In this document: positions 14,417 to 22,591 of the stretch, in pieces | Layout: each line of letters starts with the position of its first letter | Position numbering within the stretch: position 1 is the stretch's first letter | Assembly: GCF_003345355.1 (NCBI RefSeq) | Contig: NZ_QQNB01000001.1 | Coordinates: forward strand, 62,001-126,000 | DNA from: Sphingomonas aracearum | GTDB lineage: Bacteria; Pseudomonadota; Alphaproteobacteria; Sphingomonadales; Sphingomonadaceae | DNA length: 64,000 nt | Direction of reading: 5' to 3' | Translations under genes and position numbers: made by a program | The notes under the pieces: model-generated | What the model was told of the DNA's origin: nothing | Seen by the model: only the letters and a program-made list of their open reading frames with translations | The model's database searches: none

Positions 14417-16567
14417 CTAGGGCACCGTGGCGCTCACCGGCCCCGTCGCAGGGGCCTTCAGGTCGTCACCATCGGTGGCCTCAATCCAATAGAACCAGAC
14501 GCCGGAAGCGATCGGACTGTCAGCGATTGACTGCACCTGGCCGACGCCTCCCGGATAGCCGCTCTTGATCTGTGTCGCCGCAGCGAAGTCACTGGACGCG
14601 CCGCGATAGACGTTGGTGGAATAGAACCGCAGATCGTTCGGGTTCTTCCAGGTCACGATCGCCTGCCCGGCGCCACCTTGCGCTGACACGTCGCTTGCGG
14701 CCGGCAGAGCGTCGACAGGGGCAATGACCTGATATTCCCAGCCGGGGCCGTTGCCGCCACCAGTCGTGTAGCGGTAGCGCACCGTGTAGCTCGTTCCGGC
14801 TGGCACAGTACCGCTCACCGCGGTGTCCTCGTTGATCGCCATCGGCGTCCAAGCATCGCTCTCGCTGCCAGTTATCGAGGAAGTCGGAATATATTCTGCG
14901 ACGTAGGACGCGTCCTCACGGTGCAGCTCGGGAAAGTCGATGCGGATTGTGCTGTCGATGTAATAGACGTTCTCGCCAACAATAGACGGATAGGTCGGGG
15001 TGTCCGTGGAGCCATCCACCACAGGCTTGGCCTGTTCTTCACCAGGCAGGAGTGTCCAGCGTTTGCTGTCAACCGGAACTGCGCCGAAATTGGTCAGGAC
15101 CCCCGAGCCGTTCAACTCCACTGGTGTGGCGATTTCATAATCACCCGCGAAGGTGTTGTCGTAGTTGATGGTGACGATACGCTCGTGCCGCGCTTGAAGG
15201 CCACGCAGGTTTACGGTCGGCTCAATCAGATGCCGCGGCTGTGAGCGCAGGCCGATGGCCTTGGCTAAGCGCATCGCTTGGTTATGATTCTGGCAGGCCT
15301 GAATATCTACCGTCAGGAACTTGGGGGTGGTCAGCGGATCATAATAGATCGGGTTGAGCCATGCGGCGGAAGGTTGGACCGCATAGTTAGCTGACGGCTC
15401 CGTGTATTTGACGATGACGCCCTGTGTCTGGCTGTCGCCGTCCTGTCCCTCCTTGGATGCCCATTCCATGATATCGCGATTGCGAGAAAACGACAGCGCC
15501 GGCGTGTGCCAGTGCCCTACTTCAATGTACGACTTCCCCGTCTCACCGAAGAAGATGTACGCATCGCAGGCTAGGAGGATTTCCTTCTCCGCATCGACTC
15601 GACGCTTGCTGTCTACGATTGCCACGCCGGCCTCATAGCGGGGCTGCGAGCCCTCGATCCCGGTGACGGTCTGGTCGCAGATATCCGCCTGCGCTGCGAT
15701 CTTCTGCCAGTCGATTTGCGACTCCGGCTTGCCCCGGCCGAAGCGATGAGTGCGGAACCATGCCCAGATCAGCGCGGCGTTGCGGGTCGGCTTGTAGGTG
15801 GTCCGGTCGCCAAGAACTTGCGAGGGGTCGCGCGGGTCGTAGGCGTTGGCCCACTCGCCAAGCACACTCACCGCTGGCTCGCCAAGCCCGAACGGCCCGC
15901 GCCAGCGGTATATTTTGTAGCGATGCTCGATCTTCAAAGCATCCATGCAGATGACAGAAAACGTCGTGCCGACTAGCCGGTGATCTGGGGTCCACTGAGG
16001 GAACGCCGCATCGAACTCGGCAACGCGCGGCGGCGTAGGATCGCTCTCGCTGTAGGTGCAGGTCCAGATACGGATATAGCCCCGCCCCTCCCCGTCATAG
16101 GTCGCGGGGTCGCGGTCCTTGTTCGTCTGAAGCCTGAAGTCCTTTTGCGTGACATAGCCATCGGCTCCAAGCGTCACGATCTGATCGTCTAGGAAGTACT
16201 GGAAGGGCGTGTGCAGGATCTCGTCCGAGTGCACGATGAGATACCAAAACCGGCCCTGCGCGTCGAACTCTCCGAACAGGGCGCCTCCACCCGAACGAGC
16301 GCGCCCACAGTGCAACCAGCGGGGCGGGTCCGTGATCTTCACATTGACCTGCGCGGATTGCATATCCGGAGCGGACCGCCCACCCAGGATGAAACTTAGC
16401 GCCGTAGTGCCGGCCGCGATGATGGTGGAACCAATCAGCGCACCGGCAAAGCTCTTGGCGAAGCCGTGAAGGCCGATCTTCCCCGCCAAGCTCGCGCCCC
16501 ACCCTGCCGAAAAGTACGCCAGCGCGGCTACGGCGACGAGCGCCACCAGCTTCTTGAGAAAACCCAC
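14417..16567 (-). CDS. Phage tail-tip/central hub protein (J-like)
   Basis: 716 aa. The N-terminal ~65 residues are hydrophobic and Gly/Ala-rich (ALAYFSAGWGASLAGKIG). The middle carries features of tail-tip attachment proteins: 'DPPRWLHCGRARSGGGALF', repeated beta segments, 'NAALIWAWFRTHRFG' and a gp27-like hub region with 'ARHERIVTINYDNTFAGDYE'. The last ~100 residues look like a fibronectin type III domain (QAIVTWKNPNDLRFYSTNVYR). In siphophages this protein closes the tail tip and contacts the host receptor. The gene ends the leftward late operon. It is large and intact even though the upstream head and tail genes are missing. Confidence 0.8.
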   Translation of the reverse strand: MGFLKKLVALVAVAALAYFSAGWGASLAGKIGLHGFAKSFAGALIGSTIIAAGTTALSFILGGRSAPDMQSAQVNVKITDPPRWLHCGRARSGGGALFGEFDAQGRFWYLIVHSDEILHTPFQYFLDDQIVTLGADGYVTQKDFRLQTNKDRDPATYDGEGRGYIRIWTCTYSESDPTPPRVAEFDAAFPQWTPDHRLVGTTFSVICMDALKIEHRYKIYRWRGPFGLGEPAVSVLGEWANAYDPRDPSQVLGDRTTYKPTRNAALIWAWFRTHRFGRGKPESQIDWQKIAAQADICDQTVTGIEGSQPRYEAGVAIVDSKRRVDAEKEILLACDAYIFFGETGKSYIEVGHWHTPALSFSRNRDIMEWASKEGQDGDSQTQGVIVKYTEPSANYAVQPSAAWLNPIYYDPLTTPKFLTVDIQACQNHNQAMRLAKAIGLRSQPRHLIEPTVNLRGLQARHERIVTINYDNTFAGDYEIATPVELNGSGVLTNFGAVPVDSKRWTLLPGEEQAKPVVDGSTDTPTYPSIVGENVYYIDSTIRIDFPELHREDASYVAEYIPTSSITGSESDAWTPMAINEDTAVSGTVPAGTSYTVRYRYTTGGGNGPGWEYQVIAPVDALPAASDVSAQGGAGQAIVTWKNPNDLRFYSTNVYRGASSDFAAATQIKSGYPGGVGQVQSIADSPIASGVWFYWIEATDGDDLKAPATGPVSATVP

Positions 16568-16573
16568 TCGGCG

Positions 16574-16819
16574 CTACTCGGGCACCGGCGTGACGGTGAG
16601 AGACGCCACCCCTTCTTGCGCCTTGGCGTAGACCGCGATGCCGGCGCGCACCTCGTGCCGCACGCCCAGGGACGCATCGAGAGCGCAGGCGAAGTCATGG
16701 TTCGGCCGCATCATGCTTACGATCGATACGCCCGTCACAGGCTCGATGCGCACCCAATAGTCGTCAATCCCGGTTGCGATCTGCGTCCACTCATCTGAGC
16801 AAAGATCAAAGGTAGTCAT
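16574..16819 (-). CDS. Small beta-rich structural-like protein of the element
   Basis: 81 aa, not recognised at family level. The sequence (IDDYWVRIEPVTGVSIVSMM ... VRHEVRAGIAVYAKAQEG) has alternating strands typical of small virion accessory or beta-sandwich proteins. It lies 6 nt upstream of the tail-tip gene in the same operon, so a tail-associated role is inferred from position alone. Confidence 0.6.
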   Translation of the reverse strand: MTTFDLCSDEWTQIATGIDDYWVRIEPVTGVSIVSMMRPNHDFACALDASLGVRHEVRAGIAVYAKAQEGVASLTVTPVPE

Positions 16820-16848
16820 AACTCACTCCCGCCAAGGAACACCGCCAA

Positions 16849-17136
16849 TTAGAATTGCGCTTCGCCAACGAAGACGCTGGCTGGCCCGCGGACTGAGCGA
16901 GCGTAAAGGCCTGCCGAACCGGAAACCGGCTGACTTGATCCAGGCCCGATCTGCCAAACTCCGTGCTTGTCCCACGTGTAGGGCGGGCCTTCGGCCGGCT
17001 TATCCGTTCCGAACTCCGGCTGACGCCAGCACATCCAGACATTGCTGAAGCGCGGAACGACGTGCTTCATCCTCGAATTACCGCCCGGTGCGATAACGAG
17101 CGTCCAAGCGTCGTCAGTCAGCGTGATCTCTGGCAT
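16849..17136 (-). CDS. Small hypothetical protein of the late operon
   Basis: 95 aa, not recognised. It has a hydrophobic strand-rich start (PEITLTDDAWTLVIAPGG) and an aromatic, Pro/Gly-rich middle (VWMCWRQPEFGTDKPAEGPP); the end 'GLYARSVRGPASVFVGEAQF' again looks beta-stranded. It and the adjacent 81-aa protein may be related folds ('W..I..G', 'GLYAR/AVYAK'), hinting at an old duplication. It lies 4 nt downstream of the 223-aa coiled-coil gene. Confidence 0.6.
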   Translation of the reverse strand: MPEITLTDDAWTLVIAPGGNSRMKHVVPRFSNVWMCWRQPEFGTDKPAEGPPYTWDKHGVWQIGPGSSQPVSGSAGLYARSVRGPASVFVGEAQF

Positions 17137-17140
17137 AGCG

Positions 17141-17812
17141 TCACCTCAGGATCGCGGGAGCGTCGGGTACGCTCAGGCCAAGGGCGTGAGCCGCAGAGAC
17201 GGCCGCGGTGTGCAGGGTCTCGGCATGGTCCCGCAGCATCTGCGTGCGGCGGACGGCCTTCTCGTCCTCCAGCCGCTGATTGTGCCGCGCCACCGCCTCC
17301 GCAAGGCTCTCGATTTCCTCGACGTAGCCGGGAACGGTCGTGCGATACTCATCCAGGACCCGGCGGGCCTCAGCCTGCTTGCGCTCCACGGCCGCACGCG
17401 CGTCACGCTCGGCCTTGGCCTCCAGCTTCCGCAGATAGCCGCGGATATGGCACGCCTCCTTCATCAAGGTAGCGTCGGCTTCCGCCATCATGCCGAGCGG
17501 CTGGAGGGCGTCGAAGGACGGCCCAAGGCGGCGGAAGGTGCGCGCAAACTCGTCCGCCCGCTCTTCTTCGGTCGGCCGTCGCAGCTTGCCGTCTCCGCGG
17601 TTGAGGTAGCGGCCGATGGCCTCAAGCCGGTTCTCTGCCCCTTCCTTGCCCCGCTGCCCGTCATAGCCCTGGTTCGGCCCCACAACCGGCCAGTCGGGGC
17701 AGGTCATGGCGTCAGGCCAGTAGGTATTCGGGTCCAGCACCAGCGTGCGGTCCAGCTTCTCGGTAGCGGCCTTCGCAGAGCCGACAATCTCCGAACGATA
17801 CATACTGCTCAC
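17141..17812 (-). CDS. Coiled-coil hypothetical protein of the late operon
   Basis: 223 aa, not recognised. Residues ~115-200 are strongly heptad-like and charged (LRKLEAKAERDARAAVERKQ, then VARHNQRLEDEKAVRRTQM), predicting a long coiled coil. The N-terminal ~110 residues contain Trp/Pro-rich turns (YWPDAMTCPDWPVVGPN). Such a protein could be structural (a connector or scaffold-like rod), but nothing identifies it. Its start overlaps the stop of the 124-aa gene by 4 nt (ATGA), so the two are translationally coupled. An alternative ATG lies three codons in. Confidence 0.6.
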   Translation of the reverse strand: MSSMYRSEIVGSAKAATEKLDRTLVLDPNTYWPDAMTCPDWPVVGPNQGYDGQRGKEGAENRLEAIGRYLNRGDGKLRRPTEEERADEFARTFRRLGPSFDALQPLGMMAEADATLMKEACHIRGYLRKLEAKAERDARAAVERKQAEARRVLDEYRTTVPGYVEEIESLAEAVARHNQRLEDEKAVRRTQMLRDHAETLHTAAVSAAHALGLSVPDAPAILR

Positions 17813-18183
17813 TCTCCCTGCGGCGCGAGGTGCGCGCGATCGGCGCGAAGGGCGAGCGGTTTGCGCGCCCCCGGCTTGGCGTTGACGATCTCCCGCACCG
17901 GCGAAACACGCGGCGGCGCAACGAGTGCGTCATCATCCTTCGGGGCCAAGTGCGTGCGATCGGCGCGGGTGTTCGCCATCATGTCGCCAGCCGCTTCCTT
18001 AACGGCCTGGTTGAGGACCGACGCGATCTTGTCGGGCGATGTCACCGTATCGAAATCCTCGATCATCGCCGCGACTGCCCGCGAGAGAGTGTTGAACTCT
18101 TCGCGGGTGACAGGTGCGTTCGCATTGGTGACTGCGCCGGGCTTGGCGGTGCGCTTCGCTAGATACTGCTGAAAAGGGTTCAT
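17809..18183 (-). CDS. Hypothetical protein with an internal decapeptide repeat
   Basis: 124 aa, not recognised. The N-terminal half (APVTREEFNTLSRAVAAMIE ... KIASVLNQAVKEAAGDMMAN) is helical. The C-terminal half holds two copies of RADR(T/A)HLAP(K/Q), ~residues 75-84 and 113-122, separated by a basic Pro/Ala linker. The arrangement, a helical body with a repeated short peptide, would suit a scaffold or adaptor that binds a partner through the repeated motif; this is speculation. It follows terL by 46 nt and precedes the coiled-coil gene with an ATGA overlap. Confidence 0.6.
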   Translation of the reverse strand: MNPFQQYLAKRTAKPGAVTNANAPVTREEFNTLSRAVAAMIEDFDTVTSPDKIASVLNQAVKEAAGDMMANTRADRTHLAPKDDDALVAPPRVSPVREIVNAKPGARKPLALRADRAHLAPQGE

Positions 18184-18229
18184 TGGCTGTACTCCAAGGA
18201 GAGGGCCGGGTCATTTCGGGAGGCGGCGG

Positions 18230-19645
18230 TCACAGGAACCACGCGGTCTTGTCGGATCCGGCGCTGGAGACGTTCAGCGCCCCCGCAACGGCGTTGGCGA
18301 TATCGTCATGCGCGCCGGGGCCATGGTCGATGCTGTCACGCCCGCCCCGCGCAACCTTGCGCTCCAGGCGGACGATCTGCTGCACCGCCCGATCATCATC
18401 CAGAAGCACGGCGCGAGTGCTGTTCAGGAGCGGCAGCATCTCGCGGTAAAGGTCGGAGCGGGTCTTGTCGGCAAGCCGATAGGTCACACCCTGCTTGCGG
18501 AACTGCTCGCGCGGCCACTCGCCGCCGTACCGGTCGCCCGTCACTTCCCCGACGCGATACAGCTTCAGGAGCTGGCAGAAGTCGCGCACCACCGCCTCAG
18601 GCGAGAACGGCGGCTTTACCTCTCGCACCGCGTCGATGACGATCAGGCTATCGTCGCCCAGGCCGTCGCGATGGCTGATCGCCAGCGTCATGCTGTCCTG
18701 CGATCCGCCGGACGGGTCCACAAAGGCGTTGTAGGACATGCCGTCCATGGGGCCGCGCTCGCGAATGCCAGCCTCCACGCAGGCTTCCACCACCTCCAAC
18801 GTGACGAAGGCCTCAACGTCCTTTCGGAACTTTGCGCCGTACTCTGCGGCGGCGGATGCAGGGTCATCGGCATAGGCTTCGGTAAGGAACGGACCGTCGC
18901 GCTTGATGGTCGGGTTCATGCGCCATGTCGGGGCCTGCACCACCAACACGTTGCCAGCCTTGCCGTAGTGCTTCTTGTGCTTGTTCCACAGCATCCCGCG
19001 GCGAGCGTAGGGGCTGCTGATCCCGATGAGCATGGCGCCGGGGATCGTCGCCATGGAAGGCTTGATCGCCTTATAGACCGCCTCATCCGGGTTCGCGCTG
19101 TCGTCGCTGCGCCAGAACGCGCATTCATCGAACACCGCTCCCACAACCGTGCGGCCGCGGCTTGAGCGCTGATCGTTGGTCGTGATCTCGATGGCGAGCC
19201 CGTTGGAAAGCTCCAGCCCTTCCGCCGTCGATCGCTCCACCATCTGCGCCAGCAAGGGCTGCTCGAAATAGGCGCGGAGATAGGACAGGCACACCTTCGC
19301 CTGCTTCCGATCGACCGCCAGGAGCTGCACCACTCCCGTCTCACCTTTCACCAGCCGGGCGAGGAAGCCCATCTGCTCAGCGCCGAAGGTGGCGAGCCAT
19401 GCGACAAGCGCGGAGGCCTTCACGTCCTTGCCCGATCGCCGGCCGCAGATGAACCACGCCTCCGAGGCCGGCTCGCTGGGGGCTTCCGTGCGCCCGGTGA
19501 TCTCCGTGAAGATCGCAAGCTCGCTGTCGCTCAGCGGCTCCCCGAACAGGGCCTTGTCGACCACGCGCCAGACGGACCAGCTATCGCCCGCGAACCACGA
19601 GCCGAATAGTTGGGGATCGATGCAGGCATCCGAGAAGCTAATCAT
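18230..19645 (-). CDS. terL: Phage terminase large subunit
   Basis: 471 aa, normal length. TerL is the ATP-driven DNA packaging motor and headful or site nuclease. The Walker A-like CGRRSGKD is at ~residue 68-75, the Walker B VVGAVFDECAFW at ~170, and the coupling motif 'IGISSPYARRGMLW' follows. The RNase H-like nuclease domain has acidic residues in FVDPSGGSQD (~310), VTGDRYGGEW (~375) and HDDIANAVAGAL (~447). All key residues appear intact, so it should be active. The start overlaps the stop of the TerS-like gene by 4 nt. Confidence 0.9.
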   Translation of the reverse strand: MISFSDACIDPQLFGSWFAGDSWSVWRVVDKALFGEPLSDSELAIFTEITGRTEAPSEPASEAWFICGRRSGKDVKASALVAWLATFGAEQMGFLARLVKGETGVVQLLAVDRKQAKVCLSYLRAYFEQPLLAQMVERSTAEGLELSNGLAIEITTNDQRSSRGRTVVGAVFDECAFWRSDDSANPDEAVYKAIKPSMATIPGAMLIGISSPYARRGMLWNKHKKHYGKAGNVLVVQAPTWRMNPTIKRDGPFLTEAYADDPASAAAEYGAKFRKDVEAFVTLEVVEACVEAGIRERGPMDGMSYNAFVDPSGGSQDSMTLAISHRDGLGDDSLIVIDAVREVKPPFSPEAVVRDFCQLLKLYRVGEVTGDRYGGEWPREQFRKQGVTYRLADKTRSDLYREMLPLLNSTRAVLLDDDRAVQQIVRLERKVARGGRDSIDHGPGAHDDIANAVAGALNVSSAGSDKTAWFL

Positions 19646-20040
19646 GCCGCCTGCGCCTTCTCAGCGGCCCGACGCGCTGCATACTCGGCAAGGGTGGGCG
19701 TGATATCCCGCGGCACCCGCTTAAGCCCCAGCGTCTCCAGGAGGCGCCGCAGGGCGTTGCTGGCGGTCGTGTAGGCTGCAACGTCGATCGGGGTGCCCAG
19801 CGCAGCCGCCGTGTCCTGCCCTTCGCACCAGATGGCGAGCATGGCCGCACGGCGCGCGATCTGCTCCTGCGCTTCCGATGGGTCGCCGCCCATGTCGGAC
19901 ACCAGCGCTGCCAATATCTCGCGGTAGCGGCGAGCCTCCAGCGATCGGCCATCCACACCCGACAGAACCACGCTGCCGTTGCCAACGCGGGTGCGGGCCT
20001 CAGGCTTCGGGGTGGCTGATCGGGCGCTAGAACGGGGCAA
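19642..20040 (-). CDS. Terminase small-subunit-like protein
   Basis: 132 aa with a TTG start; GGAG lies 8 nt upstream, and no in-frame ATG fits. It sits directly upstream of terL with a 4-nt overlap, the usual place of terS. The core (SLEARRYREILAALVSDMGG, then LRRLLETLGLKRVPRDITPT) matches a type of small protein repeatedly found before terminase genes in alphaproteobacterial prophages. No classical HTH is obvious, so the TerS role (recognition of the packaging site) is an inference from position and that resemblance. Confidence 0.65.
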   Translation of the reverse strand: MPRSSARSATPKPEARTRVGNGSVVLSGVDGRSLEARRYREILAALVSDMGGDPSEAQEQIARRAAMLAIWCEGQDTAAALGTPIDVAAYTTASNALRRLLETLGLKRVPRDITPTLAEYAARRAAEKAQAA

Positions 20041-20075
20041 CCATCTGTCTCCGAGTGTGGGATCTAACTGGTGTA

Positions 20076-20090
20076 CGCAACATTATTGCG
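20076..20090. promoter_or_regulatory. Operator-like inverted repeat upstream of the packaging operon
   Basis: CGCAA-CATTA-TTGCG is a perfect 5-bp inverted repeat with a 5-nt spacer. It lies 36 nt upstream of the TerS-like start. A nearly identical site (one mismatch) lies upstream of the xis operon at 22516-22530, so the same regulator probably controls both. Confidence 0.55.
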
Positions 20091-20476
20091 CGGAGAAAGT
20101 CAAGGAAAACTGCCAGCTATGTGAGTTTCCGCGGCTCTCGGCTCAGGATTAGAACCCGCTCTGGCAAGGGCTGAGAAAAAGTCGGCGGGCAGGGGTTTGC
20201 GTCTCCCCCCGCCCCAATACTGGCGCAGAATGAACCGGTAATCTCATGCGTGGTCATGATGGCCACACCTTCGGACTGACCGGACAGGTTGTCCGCGCAG
20301 TTCTTTCCCGATCTGGAAGAAACCTTCTCCACCAATGGTGGGAGTTGATGGCTCAAATCTGAGCCTACCCCCTCCTCACCTTCATGCCGGTCGCAAAGCC
20401 ACCTTTCCCCACCCCTGCCCCTATAGGGGGGCAGGTGGGGTGAGGACGATATGGCTCCCCACCTCCTCACCTTTCC
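20091..20476. other. Non-coding region with a strong G/C-rich inverted repeat
   Basis: A 386-nt stretch without a convincing gene lies between the TerS-like operon and the end of the RepA-like gene. At 20407-20440, CCCCACCCCTGCCCCTA faces TAGGGGGGCAGGTGGGG, centred on CCCCTATAGGGG. Short repeats of CCTCACCT and GGTGGGG surround it (20365-20505). It may be a terminator for the RepA-like transcript, a replication or packaging site of the element, or both; sequence alone does not decide. Confidence 0.45.
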
Positions 20477-21775
20477 TCACCTCGCCTTTTCAGGTGGGGA
20501 AGCATCTTGCACGGCCCATATGCCGACCTCGACAAAGGTGCGGTCGTTCGCTTTGCCGTCGCGCCCATCGACCTTCCGCAGGGCTCCGGTCGAGAACCAT
20601 GTACCTATGACGCTGTTGAGCTTCGCACGATCAGCCTTAGCGGCTGCATCGGCGTTCAAGCCCAGCACCTCCGCCACTACCTTGCCCACCCAAGCCTTGG
20701 CCTGCGTGTCGGCGCGGTAACGTGCCGCGCCGACCTGTGCGTCAACCAGCCGCTGCACTGCCAATAGGTCCGCAGCGGTCACGCCCTCGAAAGCGTCGGG
20801 CGGTGTCCACGGGATAACCACCCCCATGTTATCGCCCCCATCGGTGGTGTCGTTGCCCAGGCTCACGGAAGCCATGGTGAACCAGTTGGAGGCGTCGGAC
20901 GGGGGTGCCCGGTTGTTCTTGTCGTCATAGGTCCGGAAGTACCGGCGGCGCTTCTCGTCCTCGATACCGTAGCGCTTGGCCTCGTCCTCGCTCATCCGGT
21001 TCAGCACCAGCACAGACCGGCAGGCATTTATGAGAGCGACCGCGCCACGTCCGGAAAGGGCTGTCACCTCGGTCGCGCCGGCCTTGCTGACGTGGTGGGC
21101 CAGTCCGATCCCGGCGTTCGCCCGCTTCGCAACCAATGCCCATTCCTTGGCAATCGCGTCGATTTCCATATTGTCGTTTTCGTTGGCCGCATGGCTGGAG
21201 ACGAACGGATCAACATGCAGATAGTCGATCCCGCGGCCCATCATCTCCTCGGTAAGCGCTTCCACTACCGGGCGGTTGATGTTGAACCCAGATGCAGCGC
21301 TGGAGGACGCCAGCTTAAGGCCCGCACCCTCTAGCGCGCTGTCTACAAACAGGCGGTCGCGGATATCCTCAGGGCCGATCGACCAATGTTTGCAGGCCGC
21401 TTGAATTATGCGCGCCAACTCTTCGGCGTCATCTTCCAAGTTCCAGAGCCATACCCGTTTCGGACCCCCCGGCACGGCCTGTCCCAACAGAGGGCGGCCA
21501 GTAGCCATCGCCAACGCCTCCCCCACGCTGAGGATGGTTTTGCCGGCAGCGCCAGGCGCAAGGATAGCGCGAACGTGCCCCCGCTGAATTGAGCGACCAT
21601 AAACCCATTCGCGAGGCTTGATTGAAGCCGGATCGCGCCAGACATAAGGCGTCGCTGTCACTACCACGCCGCCCCCAAGTTCGGGGGAGGATGGTCCAGA
21701 TTTGGACCATATCTGAGCGTCGCAAATGTCCTCCGGGGCGGAGTCCCAGTCCCAGCGCTGTTCAGGCCGGTTCAT
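20477..21775 (-). CDS. RepA-like AAA ATPase (hexameric replicative helicase type)
   Basis: 432 aa. The core matches the RepA/DnaB-like AAA_25 family: Walker A LAPGAAGKTILSV at ~residue 73-85, then 'VWLWNLEDDAEEL', Walker B IDYLHVDPF at ~185-193, and the sensor-like 'GIGLAHHVSKAG' near 225. These proteins unwind DNA at the origin of plasmids and phages. The C-terminal ~130 residues may form a winged helix or DNA-binding region. No primase domain is seen. It overlaps the 109-aa gene by 14 nt and belongs to the early leftward operon. Confidence 0.82.
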   Translation of the reverse strand: MNRPEQRWDWDSAPEDICDAQIWSKSGPSSPELGGGVVVTATPYVWRDPASIKPREWVYGRSIQRGHVRAILAPGAAGKTILSVGEALAMATGRPLLGQAVPGGPKRVWLWNLEDDAEELARIIQAACKHWSIGPEDIRDRLFVDSALEGAGLKLASSSAASGFNINRPVVEALTEEMMGRGIDYLHVDPFVSSHAANENDNMEIDAIAKEWALVAKRANAGIGLAHHVSKAGATEVTALSGRGAVALINACRSVLVLNRMSEDEAKRYGIEDEKRRRYFRTYDDKNNRAPPSDASNWFTMASVSLGNDTTDGGDNMGVVIPWTPPDAFEGVTAADLLAVQRLVDAQVGAARYRADTQAKAWVGKVVAEVLGLNADAAAKADRAKLNSVIGTWFSTGALRKVDGRDGKANDRTFVEVGIWAVQDASPPEKAR

Positions 21776-22091
21776 CAGGCACGCTCCCCGGCCCGCGCTC
21801 TTCCAAAGCGCTTGCTGTCATCATCAGCCGGACCAGTGCGTGCCGAAGCTCCCGCACTTGCTCGATCGGCATTGTTGCGTAGGCCTGCTCGCTGGCGATC
21901 ATCACTACCGATTGAAGGATGATCGCGGGCTCTCGCCGCGCGTGGCGAACCGCCGCTGTCGCCTTGTCCCGGATGTAGAGGATGCCGCAGCGCAGCCGCT
22001 TTTCCTCAGGCCCGAGGCAGGGCAGGAATGTGTCGACAGTTGGAATGTAGCGGGCGATCCGATCGGATGCAGAACGAAGGGCGGCGGTCAT
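21762..22091 (-). CDS. Hypothetical helical protein of the early operon
   Basis: 109 aa, not recognised. It is alpha-helical with a Cys pair spaced by ten residues (FLPCLGPEEKRLRCGILY) and a helix 'VRELRHALVRLMMTASALEE' at the C-terminus. It overlaps the 58-aa gene by ATGA at its start and the RepA-like gene by 14 nt at its end, so all three are coupled. A replication-accessory role is inferred from position only. Confidence 0.6.
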   Translation of the reverse strand: MTAALRSASDRIARYIPTVDTFLPCLGPEEKRLRCGILYIRDKATAAVRHARREPAIILQSVVMIASEQAYATMPIEQVRELRHALVRLMMTASALEERGPGSVPDEPA

Positions 22092-22264
22092 GGCCGCACC
22101 TCCAGAAGCTCGCAGCCGCGGAAATAGTGCCGCAGTAGGATGCTGCCGGGGAACGAGCCCGGTTGCGCACGATCGCGCTGGGGGCTAGGAACGTCGCTGT
22201 GATCCGGCAAGACACATGCGACGCTCTCAGCCACTAGGCTGGGGGCGTTTCGCTTTTCCAGCAT
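22088..22264 (-). CDS. 58-aa hypothetical protein of the early operon
   Basis: A short gene from the ATG at 22264 to the TGA at 22088-22090, which overlaps the next start as ATGA. The product begins MLEKRNAPSLVAESVACVLP and ends RGCELLEVRP. It starts 4 nt after the AlpA-like stop, and the tight packing on both sides is the main support that it is translated. No family is recognised, and no clear ribosome binding site is seen, which suggests translation coupled to the xis gene. Confidence 0.5.
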   Translation of the reverse strand: MLEKRNAPSLVAESVACVLPDHSDVPSPQRDRAQPGSFPGSILLRHYFRGCELLEVRP

Positions 22265-22268
22265 AGAC

Positions 22269-22460
22269 TCACGCGCCCCCCGCGAGCGCGCGCAAGGCCG
22301 CGGCAGGGACCAGCACCCGCCGGCCGATCTGCATTTTCGTCAGCGTGCCATCATAGATGCGGTTGTAAACCGACCGCTCGCTGATCCCGAGCGCGCGGGC
22401 GACTTCGGGGATGGTGTACGTCAGTCGCTCGACTTGCTCGACGTTTGCATTGCTTCGCAT
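22269..22460 (-). CDS. AlpA/excisionase-like MerR-type HTH protein
   Basis: 63 aa. The sequence YTIPEVARALGISERSVYNR, then 'DGTLTKMQIGRRVLVP', is the winged-helix HTH_17 pattern of AlpA and Xis proteins: an HTH followed by a beta-wing with G-R-R. Such proteins direct integrase toward excision and often switch on the early genes of P4-type elements. It is the first gene of the leftward early operon, separated from int by 131 nt that contain operator-like repeats. Confidence 0.82.
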   Translation of the reverse strand: MRSNANVEQVERLTYTIPEVARALGISERSVYNRIYDGTLTKMQIGRRVLVPAAALRALAGGA

Positions 22461-22480
22461 CGCGTTCCGTCCTTCACAGG

Positions 22481-22530
22481 TTGCGGACGCAAACTATGCT
22501 GAAATGACCCTACCGCGCAACATAATTACG
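22481..22530. promoter_or_regulatory. Operator-like repeats upstream of the xis operon
   Basis: TTGCG-ga-CGCAA at 22481-22492 is a perfect inverted repeat, and CGCAA-cataa-TTACG at 22516-22530 matches the site at 20076-20090 with one mismatch. The flanking AT-rich stretch (22531-22565) would supply a promoter for the leftward early genes. The regulator is unknown; AlpA-like and HTH proteins of the element are candidates. Confidence 0.5.
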
Positions 22531-22591
22531 CTTATTTATTTTTAACATTCTTAAAGTTTGTCCTAGACGTGCTTTCTGGAAAGCAGGCGAG

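Noticed and set aside
20365..20505. Short repeated CCTCACCT/GGTGGGG units as a CRISPR array
   Set aside because: The units are under 10 bp, irregularly spaced and lack spacers of constant length; no cas genes are in the window.
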